Shown here: positions 43,852 to 55,572 of the stretch, piece after piece | How the letters are laid out: every line of letters starts with the position of its first letter | How positions within the stretch are numbered: the first letter of the stretch is position 1 | NCBI GenBank assembly: GCA_026119855.1 | Contig: JAOWBW010001043.1 | Location: forward strand, 186,001-250,000 | DNA length: 64,000 bases | Reading direction: 5' to 3' | Source of the DNA: Campanula takesimana | Taxonomy: Eukaryota; Streptophyta; Magnoliopsida; Asterales; Campanulaceae | Notes under the pieces: model-generated | Told to the model about the DNA's origin: nothing | Databases searched by the model: none | Seen by the model: the letters and a program-made list of their open reading frames with translations, nothing else | Program-made: the position numbers and the translations under genes

Positions 43852-46800
43852 TTAAATCTCTTTATCATTTAAATTGTTCTCTATTGTATCAATACAAACA
43901 CCAACCGATTTACCTTGTGCCATTGCCTCTGCTAGTGATGATCTAGCTTCACCGTGACGATGTAACATTAAGAGTGTATTTAGTGCAGCCCATTTTGTCA
44001 GAGCGTACGCTTCATCTGCTGTGAAACCCAGTGATCCGAATACTCCGCCCAACTGGTTCATATTTTGAGAGAAACACTAGTTAAAGCAACTCAGGGGGGG
44101 GGGGGGGGGGGGGGGGAGCGCAAATGAATAAAATGAGAGTTGTGCAATTCTAAAGATAAAAAAAAATAAAAATGAGTTGTTTCTCCACGTAGATGACGCG
44201 GTCGCTGATGCAACCAAATTTATAGCATCGGATAGGTCCACACACGCTCTTTAGATTTGATATTAACTTCCATAAAAATCAAAATGGTGGTGACATAAAA
44301 ATGTACTCCCTCCGTCACGAATTGATAGTCCCGTTTGACTTTTTCAACATTTAAGGTTACATTAATGGAAATTCAGTGATTTTGAAGCCTTCATTTTGGA
44401 AATGAGACTTAACTTTCTGGGACAAACAAAAAAGGGAAATGAGACTATCATTTTGGGACGGAGGGAGTAAGATATAGCATACTTGATTTGAATCAGAAAG
44501 ATTTACTATTTGTTTGGAGTATAGAGTCGCTTATGGATTTCAGTTAGTGTGTGTTAAAGCAAAAACTTAGGTGGAATGGTTAAAGATGCTCTTACATCAA
44601 GTCCTACAACTGCATGCTGTATGCTGATCATATTAAGAAAAGGTGCAGACTTACCATCTTGACATCGAAATGAAGTCCCATGGAGCGTCCGAATACCAGA
44701 TGCTCTGCTACTAAGCCTCCTAATGTCACGCATACAAACTTTTTTAAACCCTGAGAAACGGAGAAACCACAAACCATCATACGTCAGCATGACATCACTC
44801 ACAAGGGATGGGATAAAAAGAGAGCTATTAACATCCATATGTTTTCTATTTTCTACACAATATAATCAACCATGCTTTACGCCCAGCTTAACCTAGACTG
44901 CAAATATGGTAAAACTATAGAGACAAACATATCTGCCTGCCCATATGTTTAGCACCCTTGTTTTGGAAAGAAAATCATTCATTTATTTCACAACTTTCAA
45001 AGATGTCAGTGCTGCAAAAGCTAATAAGGATGCAAAAAATCTCAAAACATGGGTGTTTAACGTGTTCCATTTAGGTACAAATTACTATGTTAGTCTGACC
45101 TTGAATATGAATATGAATGAAGGGACTGGTATTGTTAGGTTGTTGCCTCTCAGTTCCTTTGTTATATCGACTTCATTTTATTTAAGCATCACGCCATCTT
45201 GTTATAAATTTGTGGTGCACAGTGCTATGTTCAATTCACTCAGCTTATTTTCCAACACTAGCAAAAACAAGTGTTAGATATGCATGGAGATTAATTCGTA
45301 TTTTGTGGAGTCTCAGCCTACTCATAATGAGCTTTTTAATCCATAAAATCTACCTTGTTTGCTTTATTGTGTCAGCATCAACAATATAGAAAAATAGAAC
45401 AAAGGTTCCATGACATGATAATATGAGAGGTCTCAAATTTTTGTCAGATATAGTTACTCAAAAGAGGAACTTGCATTTGTGCTTGATATGTTCTTGTGCT
45501 GATTCTATAAAATTCTATATGGTCTGAATCCCACAAACAACCTAACATTTCAGCATGCCTAGTTAGATAAATCCTTCGAGTTTTAACATAAAAGTTGAAT
45601 CCCAAGAGTTGTACATGGTACCAACTTATTTTTTTCGTTAAATTAAATTCATTAAGCTATGACTGTAGAATCAAAGATGAGGTAATTTCTCTAGGTTAGG
45701 AAGAAAGAAAATTTAACTCAAAATTTATTGGGAAGTTGCAAAAGCTCTAGTTTTGCTTCGCATGAGACTGTGGCTGTCTTATATCTCTTTCCTAGTTCAT
45801 TATCATTACAGATTTACAGATCCTTTAGTTGACTAGTATGCTTCAACAACTTAAGCTACTATATACGTTTAACAGCGCTACTTCTTCGAAAGTTATGTAG
45901 GCACAATTCGGATCGGAAAATATAGAGACAAATAAATACATCGTAGAAAAGGAAGTGATATCTCACCGGAAAAGACACCTTGGATTTGATAACCTGCATG
46001 CATTAGGAAAAAAAAAGTAAATGTTACAGGCTTATCCACTATAAAGGCTTGTTTCGGTTTTTCTAGCAGGAGTGTTTACTTTCCGTTTAACAGCCAGCCC
46101 ATTGTTCGGTAAATTGCTATTTGCGAAGCTTCGGCACCTGACATGCTTTTACGGTTTGATGGTATTGGTTGTATCGTAGTTACTCTCCCCCCCCGAAACC
46201 CAAAATTGTCCCATTTGACAAGTCAAATGGGACAACCCAAAAAGGAAGGTGGAATTATATTTTCGTGATAGAGGTATTATCTGAAAAAACATTGTGTTAA
46301 ATAATGTCCCATGAGGTCAGAACTACTTAGCAACATAAAAGAAAATGTGGAGTTATGGATAGTATTTCAGTCACAGTGAGTCAGAAACCTCGACTAACAA
46401 GTTGTACGTCCATGCCTAAATGACTGTCCATTTTTCGACATTGAGGGCCATTTGAAAATCTTGACCTTCAAGAAATTTTAGTATTCCCTCCATTCCAAAA
46501 TTCCTAAATGCATGTCCATTCTTCATCCCTAAATGCATGTCCAGTTTCTGGTGGAGTTACTAAGGTCTAGGTCCTCCGTCTCATAATGAATCCCATTCTT
46601 TCCTCTTTGGCCTGTCCAAACTAAATTTTACAGTGGCACAAACAATGTACAAACAAGTAAAGCACCGTCCTTAAAAGATTGACAAGTCAACTGTGACATT
46701 TATTATGGGACAGAAGGAGTATCAAGTTCTTGTTAATATTTAGACATACGGTGTCATATGGTGAGATAACTAAGGGTGTTGACGTATTTATACTTCTAAT

Positions 46801-49800
46801 AGTGCTAAAAGGCTTTCTCATATGTCTCTCAATATTGAAAATGGACAATTCATTAAAGGACAAAGGGAGTAGAAAATGCACAGAATCTCTCTTATATCCC
46901 CCCTATAGACCATTAGTATTGCAATACACATTCAAATATACCCCCTCCGGTCCAAATAACTGTCACTTTTGAGCCCAAAATTTTAATCCAAAATAACTGT
47001 CACTTTTGAGCTAAATATCCGTCTTACCCTTGCATTGAAACTTGTTCTGTTTTATTAATTGTTTTAGTGTGAGGCATTAATGTAGTAAAGATGCACACTT
47101 AGTAGGGGTACAGTTGGCACTTTTGTCACTAAATCATGATAATAATTGCTTTCCTTAAGAATTGTGCAAATGCCAAAAGAGACAGTTATTTTGGATCGGA
47201 CGGAGTAATATTTGTTAAAACTGAACCTAGTAACTTCCTTAAATATGGACACTCATTTAGGGACAGAGTGGGTATATAAATTCAAACGTTTACAATAATA
47301 GTTTTGCTGATGCATGTCTGACTCGTAGAGCTCTGGCCCTTATGGCTTTCAATAAACTAGTTTTAAACTTTACAAAGGATATTATATGCAACTTGACACT
47401 AAACTCATGTTCACCTTTTGCTATAGCCATCGGGTACATCACAGAGCACATCTCTTTAAAAGGAAACAGATGAACTCATTTGCTGTGGTTGACTTGACAG
47501 TTAATCTAGCACGCAAATTGTTTCAAAAATTAGTCAGGATGCATACATGTGAAAAAACGTTGATCATGCCCATGCCAACTGCTAATGTATACTCTGTGTA
47601 TCAATAGAAGATCTGTTCTCGTCAATAAGGTACATCTTAACATATTAAGCTGGTGCAGTTGTAAGATATGCTGACAACCAAATTGAGGGTTTGACTATGA
47701 GGGCAGCCCTCTCTGATAAGCAATTACTAAGATAAGGTATGTGTGTCTGTGCCTATATGATGACTAGGTAACGAATTTCTTCAATCTCTACGAAAATGTA
47801 CAAAAAGGAAAATTTTCTACCTCGTCAGTTTTTTTCCCTTTTTGCGGGTTATTCCTTGATTGGTAAACCTTTTCAACCTGCAGAATGATAAAATTACAGT
47901 AGGCATTATCATAAATACACCAAAAGGCAGCAATAAAATCAAATGTCTGTTACTTCTACTAATCCACACACACTTGTATAATAGCAATGAAGCAAGAATA
48001 TATGGTCCAAATGGATGCTAAGCAAATAATAAACCATAATATGCGGTAGTTCTATTCCTGAAATATGGCTAAATAAGATCATTCTAGATATGAAGCATCT
48101 TAGGTTCATATTATTAGAATTTTGACAAAAAGAAACCATAAAAATGTCCAAATCCAACATAATCATACTACTGAAATGGGGCATTACTTCGGTTTTGTAA
48201 AATAAATACCAAACATCTGGCCTCTAATATACTCTGTGATAAACTTTAATTATGATAAAACTTGGTTCTGGGTTCTCCTACTTTAATTTTTCGCTTGGTA
48301 GGCACCTATATATAAATTACAAATGATCAACTGGAGAGTATATGTATAGAATTTCATATATACATATTTCAATAGCTCAAATACAAAAACAAACTGAAGC
48401 AATAGACCAAAATGAGATTGGTTTCGATAAACAACTTAAGTACTCCAAAGTACAGTATCTGAGGCATTCTGCACAAGTGATGCATATAATCAAATGCAAA
48501 GCCTTGGCAGAAAATTGGAGTGTTAATAGCTATGCAGATAATACCCAAGAGAAGCACTTGATGGCCATTTTCTAGAATCCTAGGCTGGCCCATCCAGGAT
48601 TGGTATTAATGTTTGTTTCCTTCAGATAGTAAAATGTCAGTCTAGTAACGTTGATCAATTTTTCTCCAAAAAAGAAAGAATAAAAGAAAAGTCTGTCGGA
48701 TTATAAACTCGTGGGGGAGGACAGATTTTCGGTAAAATAATTACTAACATCTACATGCAGATTTGGAAATACAATTTGTATCATAACTGGAATTATTCAC
48801 ATGCCAAATTTTTCTCCTAATTAAATATATTAGGAATTACTAATCAACTGTGAGATACACTTTTTGCAGGAATTACAAAATACCAAAGGTTACTCTTGGC
48901 GTGCAATGTCAAGCCCACGACACTGAAGTAAACCATTTTGGAAGGAATGACTGTTTGAAAAGAGAAAACAAAGAGGTCGAAGGCCAAGACACAGCGATAC
49001 TAAATATAGAGTGGTAACAAGTTCTATAATATATGCTTCAATTTATGGATCCGGGAATAAAAACAGTAACAATGAAGTCGCACTTACTTTTGTCATAAAA
49101 TCAGCAAAAGGGAAATCTATACTTCCTCCAACATTTTCTTGCTTAATAGCTTCCACGGAAGGTAGTCTGTAGGCTCTTGGTATAATGCCAAGTAAGTATG
49201 CAGCTAAGAAATGACCTGCTTCATGCTGCACCATACTTAAATTTTATAACTGTATCATGATGTATATATATTCCGTGCTCTAAAAATGCTAAACTTTACT
49301 ATCTTCAGTAAAAGGTTTAACTTTGGTTATGTGATGCATAAAAGTTGACAACGTAAAATTATTCCTAACATTGTACAAAACAACTAACAATACACAGTTG
49401 AAAACTGGCAGTTAATGATTTATATTGAAGAGTGCAAACCTACTTTACCCATTTAAGCATTTCCCAATTCAACTGAGTTTCCACCCCCCCCCCCCCCAAT
49501 TTCAATGAGTTGGCTACCTGAATCATTTCTCACTATTCTCTACTAGCATATACTACAACCTATTGTATTCCTATGAATGCTTTCAAATGTAATATTGGCT
49601 TATCCACTATTTGGCATTGCCATTGGCTCAAGCAACCTTGGTCAATAAGCAGCTAGATTTGATGATACATATCCAAACCATTCAACTTGTTTTTATCATT
49701 CATCCGCTACTGAGTTACTTCTTCTACGTCACTGTTTTGCCTTTTCAATCGAGTAACCAACTCATTAAAAGCACGCGCAATCAAACTGCTAGAGAGAGTA

Positions 49801-52800
49801 CTCCAACAGTGTATATCATGCTCGACCTCGTGTTCTAATGCAGAGAGAAGAACTAAGGTGCACCAATTCGGAGTGTCCAACAATATATACACAACTTTCT
49901 TCATTTAAAATTGATAGATTTCAACCAATTACTTGAAAAGGTTTCTGGTACAAATAAACTAAATAAGTCGACAAATATCAATAGCTTAGCAGTCACTTTC
50001 TCTCTTAGGTGATTACTGTGTGAGTAAGGGTCTCCAAATAATGCTGTCGCAGCACAGTTAGCCACATATATCATTTGATACGTGAAGCGTTTCTTATGGA
50101 TGTGGCATAAACTGAAAGAAAAAGGAAGCTAAGTTCTTAGTGTGATTAGCACTTGGGAAGTAATTTCTTTTCATTGAGTTATCAATACCTAGGCTTGTGG
50201 GTGATCCTGACATATCATGAACAAGCTTAAACTTTGCTCGGTCTCGTTCACATAGGAATGAATACGTTTTAAAATATTTTTGCTTGTTTGCATAAGAATC
50301 ATGGTTGTGAGCAACTTGTTTATTGAGAACAAATGAATCTTCTTTTTTGATTCACCTTTACGAACACAAGCAACACATAGTTATACTTCGTCCGTCCCGG
50401 AATAAATGTCGCACTTTCCAGTTTGGGTTGTCCCAAAATAAATGTGGCATTTCTAAAAGTAAGATATAAGGTTTGGTGATCTTCCTAAACAGCCCTTTCT
50501 TAAAGAAGCTGCCTATAATACACAGGATATGTAAAGTTACAGATTCAATTCAACAAGATTACAGCATGAGAGCCTTTTGAGCAACTGCCGAGATTACAGC
50601 GCTTTCCGTTTTTGGTCTTTGTTCTAAGGTAAATGGTCAGCTGCCGATAAGTACGAAATGATTGGGTTTAGGAAATAAAAGAAAAGGCTTAAAATTGCTG
50701 ACTTGTCAACTGCGACATTTTATTCCGGGATGAATGGAGTATATTCTTATGAAAATACATTAACTTTTCATATGGGGATGTGTGAGAAAAAAGGGTACAA
50801 GTAGAAAATAGTTGAACAATAAAAAAGTACCAAAAAAGCAGTAAGATCTAGTGCTAAAAGGTACCACTGGTTTCCTTGATCTGTTACCCTTGGCATGTAA
50901 TGCTATTCAAATTTGAAAAGATACCATATCATAGACAAGCCAAAGACAAGCTGAGCCGGCATTGAAGCATAAGTCACAAGGCCTCGCTGATCCAAGGCAT
51001 CGATTGGAATTTTATATAGGAATGAGTAAAGTCTGAGCAACCCAAAAACTGAAATGAGCCGGGCTCAGCTCTATCAGAGCTCAGCTTGTTGGGTTCATTG
51101 GCAACCCTAGTTGTATCAATGTATAGGCGTCTTAGAAATATAAAAGGTAGCCCAACTTGATCATAAAGGAAAACAAGATATATTGCTTGCTCACCACAGA
51201 ATATTTTCACCCAATGGTAGTGAGACACCTTTAGTAAACTTTAATTTATTGGCTGCTGCTACTACTACTGTACAGAGTCAAGAAAGCCCCATCAAAGCAG
51301 TTATAAAAAGGAATATATGTAACAGTTATGAGGCCCCATCCCACTTGACTATCAAAAAGAGAAACACAATCTCAAGCAGTCGCATATTTCATTAAATCGT
51401 TGACAGTATAAGTCAGGTAGCAAAACCCTTTTCAGCAATAAACCATTGTTGGAGTTTTAAGATAGGAAACGATATCTTGCATACACATGAGGGTGCGTAA
51501 GTAACAATTACGAGGCATCATCCCACTTAAGTATCAAAACAAGAAACACAGTCTCAAGTGGCCGCATTTTTTATGAATTCGTTGTCAATTTAAGTCAGGT
51601 AGCAAATCATTGATTAAGTTATAAACCCTTGTTGGAGTTTTAGTATAGGAAATGATGTCTTACTTGCATACACATTTGGTGTTTTTCTTCAGGGGAACTG
51701 TAGCTTTCGAGGTATACCGGATTCTCCGGTTGTGATGACGACAACTAGCAAAAAGAGAAAAAATCATAACAGGTCAGATAAGAATCGGCCTAAACAATAG
51801 TAAAATATATGAACAAAAATAAAACCTATAAGCCAAGTGAAATAAAAAATACAAGGATTCAGCTGTTAGTTATTTAACAATAACATAATTGCCTCAACTT
51901 GAAAAACTTGCTACATTGAGAATTGAAATTGGCAAGCGGTGTCAGGGCAATCACTGTGAAATCCCCCATCCCACATCGAAAAGATGTGGGCTTTGATTGT
52001 TCTATATAAGCTTTCACAAGCTACCATTGAGCATCAAATCATCCATTGGACTTTTGGTGACCTGTGATGGGTTGTGGTTAACCCAAATGAGGAGGTGCTT
52101 AGTGGGCCAGTGCTTATGTAACGGGTCGGACTTTGAGGCTCGGGCCGTTACAATCACTGCCCCTAAAATAATCAGAACGATGAAAGGAAGGTTGATTTAA
52201 CACTTCTAAAACTCCATATATGAATATGTAACTGATGTTACTTATCATGTACACCCCACAATTAATGTGTAATTCTCCATGAACTACAGTATGATGGGAT
52301 CCCTTCTCGCTTGTATTAATATAACTCAGATATCAATGTTTTAACACATAACAAAGTGGTTACCCATTTGTCACAGACTCACATGATATGGATGAGTTAA
52401 GCAATTTGAGCGGGTCATATTTCAAGAGTTATGCATAGCGGACTTTTTAATTGTGCTAGTGTTACAAAAGAAGCATTGGACCTGCAATGATCCTGTATAA
52501 GCCAAATAAGAATAATACTAGGGGCACAAAAAAGTCACAAAAACTTGCTCACAAAATCCTAGGTGTAATGATGTTATTGGTGTTTTTAATTAGAGTGTGG
52601 CGGGTCCATTATCGATGCAACCAATAAAATATCGCCACCTCATCTTGTGTGCAAGATTTTGTGACCTTATTTTGTGCCCTGGCCTAGCATTGCTCGCCAA
52701 ATAATGCTTTTATTAAGTATTTGCTGCTGAGTTAGCTGGATGGCAGCAGTAGTATGAACAACTAACTAAAATAAAAGATATTATAAATGAGAGTAGGGAC

Positions 52801-55339
52801 AAAGAGATGACACAAGAAATTTAAGGTGGTTCAAGGACAATCTTTTCTCTTACATCCACTCTCATAACCCTCTTACCTCATGAGAAAATAATATGCTATA
52901 CTTATCTTAAATACAATTATTATGTCAAGGAAATTCTCTTAAATCCTCGTTTGGAAGCCAACTGATTCTCAAGTTACCCAGTATCCAAGGCAGGATAATG
53001 ATGTTGCTTCATTGTAACGACTTTTGATCAGTCTTGTGGAGGCAGCTATGAACTTTTTCTTGGTTGATTCTGAAAAGTGATTTGGACAGTAGGATTTAGA
53101 ATGAATCTGGTTTTTTCTTTAAGGCTTGCCCTCTAATCTGGATTTCTTGTCCCTTTGAACAAACATTCTATTTCAGTTTGGAATAAACTACCTTGTGGAC
53201 GATGGAACACTCCATAAATGTTAGTGTGATCATCATTTGAACTTATTAAATGATATCTGATCATTTAGACAACTGGTGTTGGTCTTGCGACTCTTCTTAG
53301 AAATCTACGTTCAAAAAGCTACCTAGTATGTGTTTTTGTGGTGTTGGACCACATCCCTCTCTTCCTCGAGTCTTTTGGTTCTTTCTGAAATGTAATCGTT
53401 ACTGAAAATTTAAGACATCTATAAGTAAACTTCAGTCATTCACTTTATCCATATACTTGGGCATTTGCCTAGAAATCTGATACAGGAAAGTGAGGAGGCC
53501 TAATCCTGATAATGAAAACTAGTAAAGTTATTCTCTCCCTTCAGAGAAATTCATTCTTCATTGGCATATTACTTCTCAGGGATTTTATCCTCATACTCCC
53601 TCTGTCCCAAAATGATACTCACATTTCCCCTTTTCGTTTGTCCCAGAAAGTTAGTCCCATTTCCAAAATGAACGCTTCAAAGTCAATGAATTTCCGAAAC
53701 TTATAATGTAACCATAAAATGTATGAAAAGTCAAACGGGAATATCATTTTGGGACGGAGGGAGTATTAAAATGCAATGACAAGATCAACATACAGAATGC
53801 TGTCACTATAAAGTATTCCCTCGGTCCCTGCAATCAATCAGAACCTTACTAGAACAAGTTATAAGTACCACTCTACACAAATCCACATAATAATGATGCC
53901 ATTATGGATCTCTATGGCTCTCATTTCCGTAAATTATGAGACCTTCAGATTCTTCTGATAAACTAGAATCTATATAACTTATTATCATATTGGTTATATG
54001 AATTTCCTCTTAGCAGCCGTGACTAGGAGAAGGGGCACACAATAACCTCACCACTAAAATGAAAGTTGTGACATACCATTGATACCATCATTATTAAACA
54101 AGAATACTTGCCCAAAGCTATTAGTGATTCCTTGAAAAAGGAAATACGTAAATAATCACAAGTAAAACCGATTTTAGCAGCCCAGCCCGATATAGTTCAT
54201 TTTCCTTCTTAAAAAGCCAACAAAGAATATCTACTATTTTACATACATTTATTATGTTGTAGGCTATGAAATCTCAATACGTGAAAGAATATTAAGAAAT
54301 TGATCAAGAACAACTTTTTGAGATGGGGGAAGTACATGCTAGCCGAACCTCGCCATGATGAGAAACACAGAGACAGACATCTCATAAGTAGAAATGCGGT
54401 ACACAAGCAAATTGAAGGAAAAACGGAAACACCATACTTGTTCCAATAGCTGGATGCTACGTCTGATCGAATCCATGATTAATTCAAGCAATGCCTCAAC
54501 TGATGATGTTTCCATCTCGGTGATATTTAAATCCTTTAAAGATTGTATTCTCGTGGGAACCTATATATGTACTGAAATATTGTCAGCCTTATCTAGAAAG
54601 TAGAAAGTACTCAGTTTGCAAGACATTTTAAGCAGGCTCGCAATGAATTACTACCCACAAACCAAAGAATTATATGTAGAGAGGACAGAATTTCATCATT
54701 AAGTCACAACTTCCAAACACACACTACAAACATCTAATGGCATATATCGACTAGAACTCGATAACCCAATTTGCATACTCCTTCATCGTAAACGAAGAGG
54801 AATGTAACTTTTTAATGGCGGAGCAATTTTCTGATTGATATAGGTCAAACTACCAGAAAAAATCAACAGAGGGTATACACCTACTTTTACCAGTAGTCCC
54901 TCCAATTTCAACACCTTAAAGTCAAACAACAAATGCAATTAACGAAATTCACCATCAGCTATAGAAATTGTTTTCTTTGAAAAGGTGAAATAAGCAAAAA
55001 CCCTAAAATTACCTAAAGAATTTCCTCCATTTCCTTTCTTCAAACATTATCTCAGCATCCCAACAGAAAATTAAGACAATAGAGTCGGAAGAAAACCTGC
55101 TTGGCAGCGCCGAAGCCGATGAGACCGCCTGGTTTACCCTGCAACTGCTTTGCCAATATTACCGCCGATTTATACTTCCCCTTCGACAGCTCTTTGTCCA
55201 CTGTTTTCAACACAAAGCGACGTCGTACACCACCGTCATTCTCCTTGCCGGTCGTCGAAGCTAGGGTTTGACTCGCCCGGATTCCTCGCCGGAGATTGGA
55301 CGGGGCGAAAAGGGGATCGTACCGGAGCGAGAAACTCAT
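43852..55339 (-). CDS. FtsH/M41-like HEAGH protein, plastid-targeted (VIR3/stress-regulated type), long copy
   Basis: Minus-strand exons by splice sites and comparison with the paralogue at 55573: 55339-55097, 54560-54438, 51744-51664, 50986-50925, 49235-49088, 45993-45967, 44750-44655, 44052-43852, giving about 326 residues. The N-terminus is Ser/Arg-rich, consistent with a plastid transit peptide. Then come VDKELSKGKYKSAVILAKQL, HEAGHFLAAYLLGIIP (the zinc-binding HExxH of M41 peptidases), LGGLVAEHLVFG with a following FDV that could supply the third ligand, and a helical tail ending NDKEI. There is no AAA ATPase domain. The last four exons have the same lengths and phases as the paralogue's, apart from a few codons at the HEAGH exon. 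The exons at 51744 and 50986 and the join into 49235 are the least certain. The introns, up to 3.1 kb, hold Stowaway MITEs and a solo LTR. Arabidopsis VIR3 is a putative plastid metalloprotease of this kind, as I recall it. Confidence 0.75.
44094..44116. repeat. Poly(G) run of 23
   Basis: A pure G run on the plus strand, so C23 on the transcribed sense of the minus-strand gene. It lies about 40 nt upstream of its last 3' splice site. Confidence 0.9.
44306..44467. mobile_element. Stowaway MITE in the last intron of the long HEAGH gene
   Basis: Ends ctccctccgtcacgaattga and ttttgggacggagggag, with TA on both sides. Confidence 0.85.
46941..47205. mobile_element. Stowaway MITE (intron)
   Basis: Ends ccccctccggtccaaataac and gttattttggatcggacgg..., with TA on both sides. 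Other Stowaway-like scraps surround it at 46484-46870 (ccctccattcc, ggacagaaggagta, ggacaaagggagta). Confidence 0.8.
50386..50739. mobile_element. Stowaway-like MITE (intron)
   Basis: Ends cttcgtccgtcccggaataa and ttattccgggatgaatggag are inverted repeats with TA on both sides. It is longer than its neighbours (354 bp). Confidence 0.8.
51955..52152 (-). mobile_element. Solo LTR of a TRIM-type element (intron)
   Basis: A 198-bp unit starts tgtgaaatcccccatcccac and ends ggccgttaca (TG...CA). It is flanked on both sides by the 5-bp duplication atcac (51950-51954 and 52153-52157). The cccacatcg word and ctatataagctt are frequent in plant TRIM LTRs. There is no internal region, so it is a recombined solo LTR. 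Its strand cannot be fixed. Confidence 0.8.
52519..52686. mobile_element. MITE with TAGGGGCACAAAA ends, copy 1
   Basis: Left taggggcacaaaaaagtcac and right gtgaccttattttgtgccct... are inverted repeats. Related copies are at 60078-60216 and 61727-61775. Confidence 0.7.
53596..53763. mobile_element. Stowaway MITE (intron)
   Basis: Ends ctccctctgtcccaaaatga and tcattttgggacggagggag, with TA on both sides. Confidence 0.88.
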
Positions 55340-55572
55340 CTCTCTGGGACTCACTTCACTTCAAAGGGCTGGAAAAAAAATCTCAAGAGAATAAGGATTA
55401 GACCAAAACACGGCGTCGTTTTGGGTTTCCCATTTAGTTATCCGTTTTGTCTGTTATGTGGTAGAGAATGAAGCTTGTCATTGTCAACAAGGCTCTGTTT
55501 GTTTGTTTGCTTATTTTCTTGTTTTCATAAGAACTTCAATTTTGATTTTTGATAGCTGGGTTTGGATTTTGA
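55340..55572. promoter_or_regulatory. Shared bidirectional promoter region of the HEAGH gene pair
   Basis: 233 bp separate the two ATGs of divergently transcribed paralogues. I see no clear TATA box in either direction. A conspicuous core word, aaaacacggcgtcgttttgg (about 55404-55423), is a near-palindrome at its centre. Both 5' leaders must be short. Confidence 0.7.
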
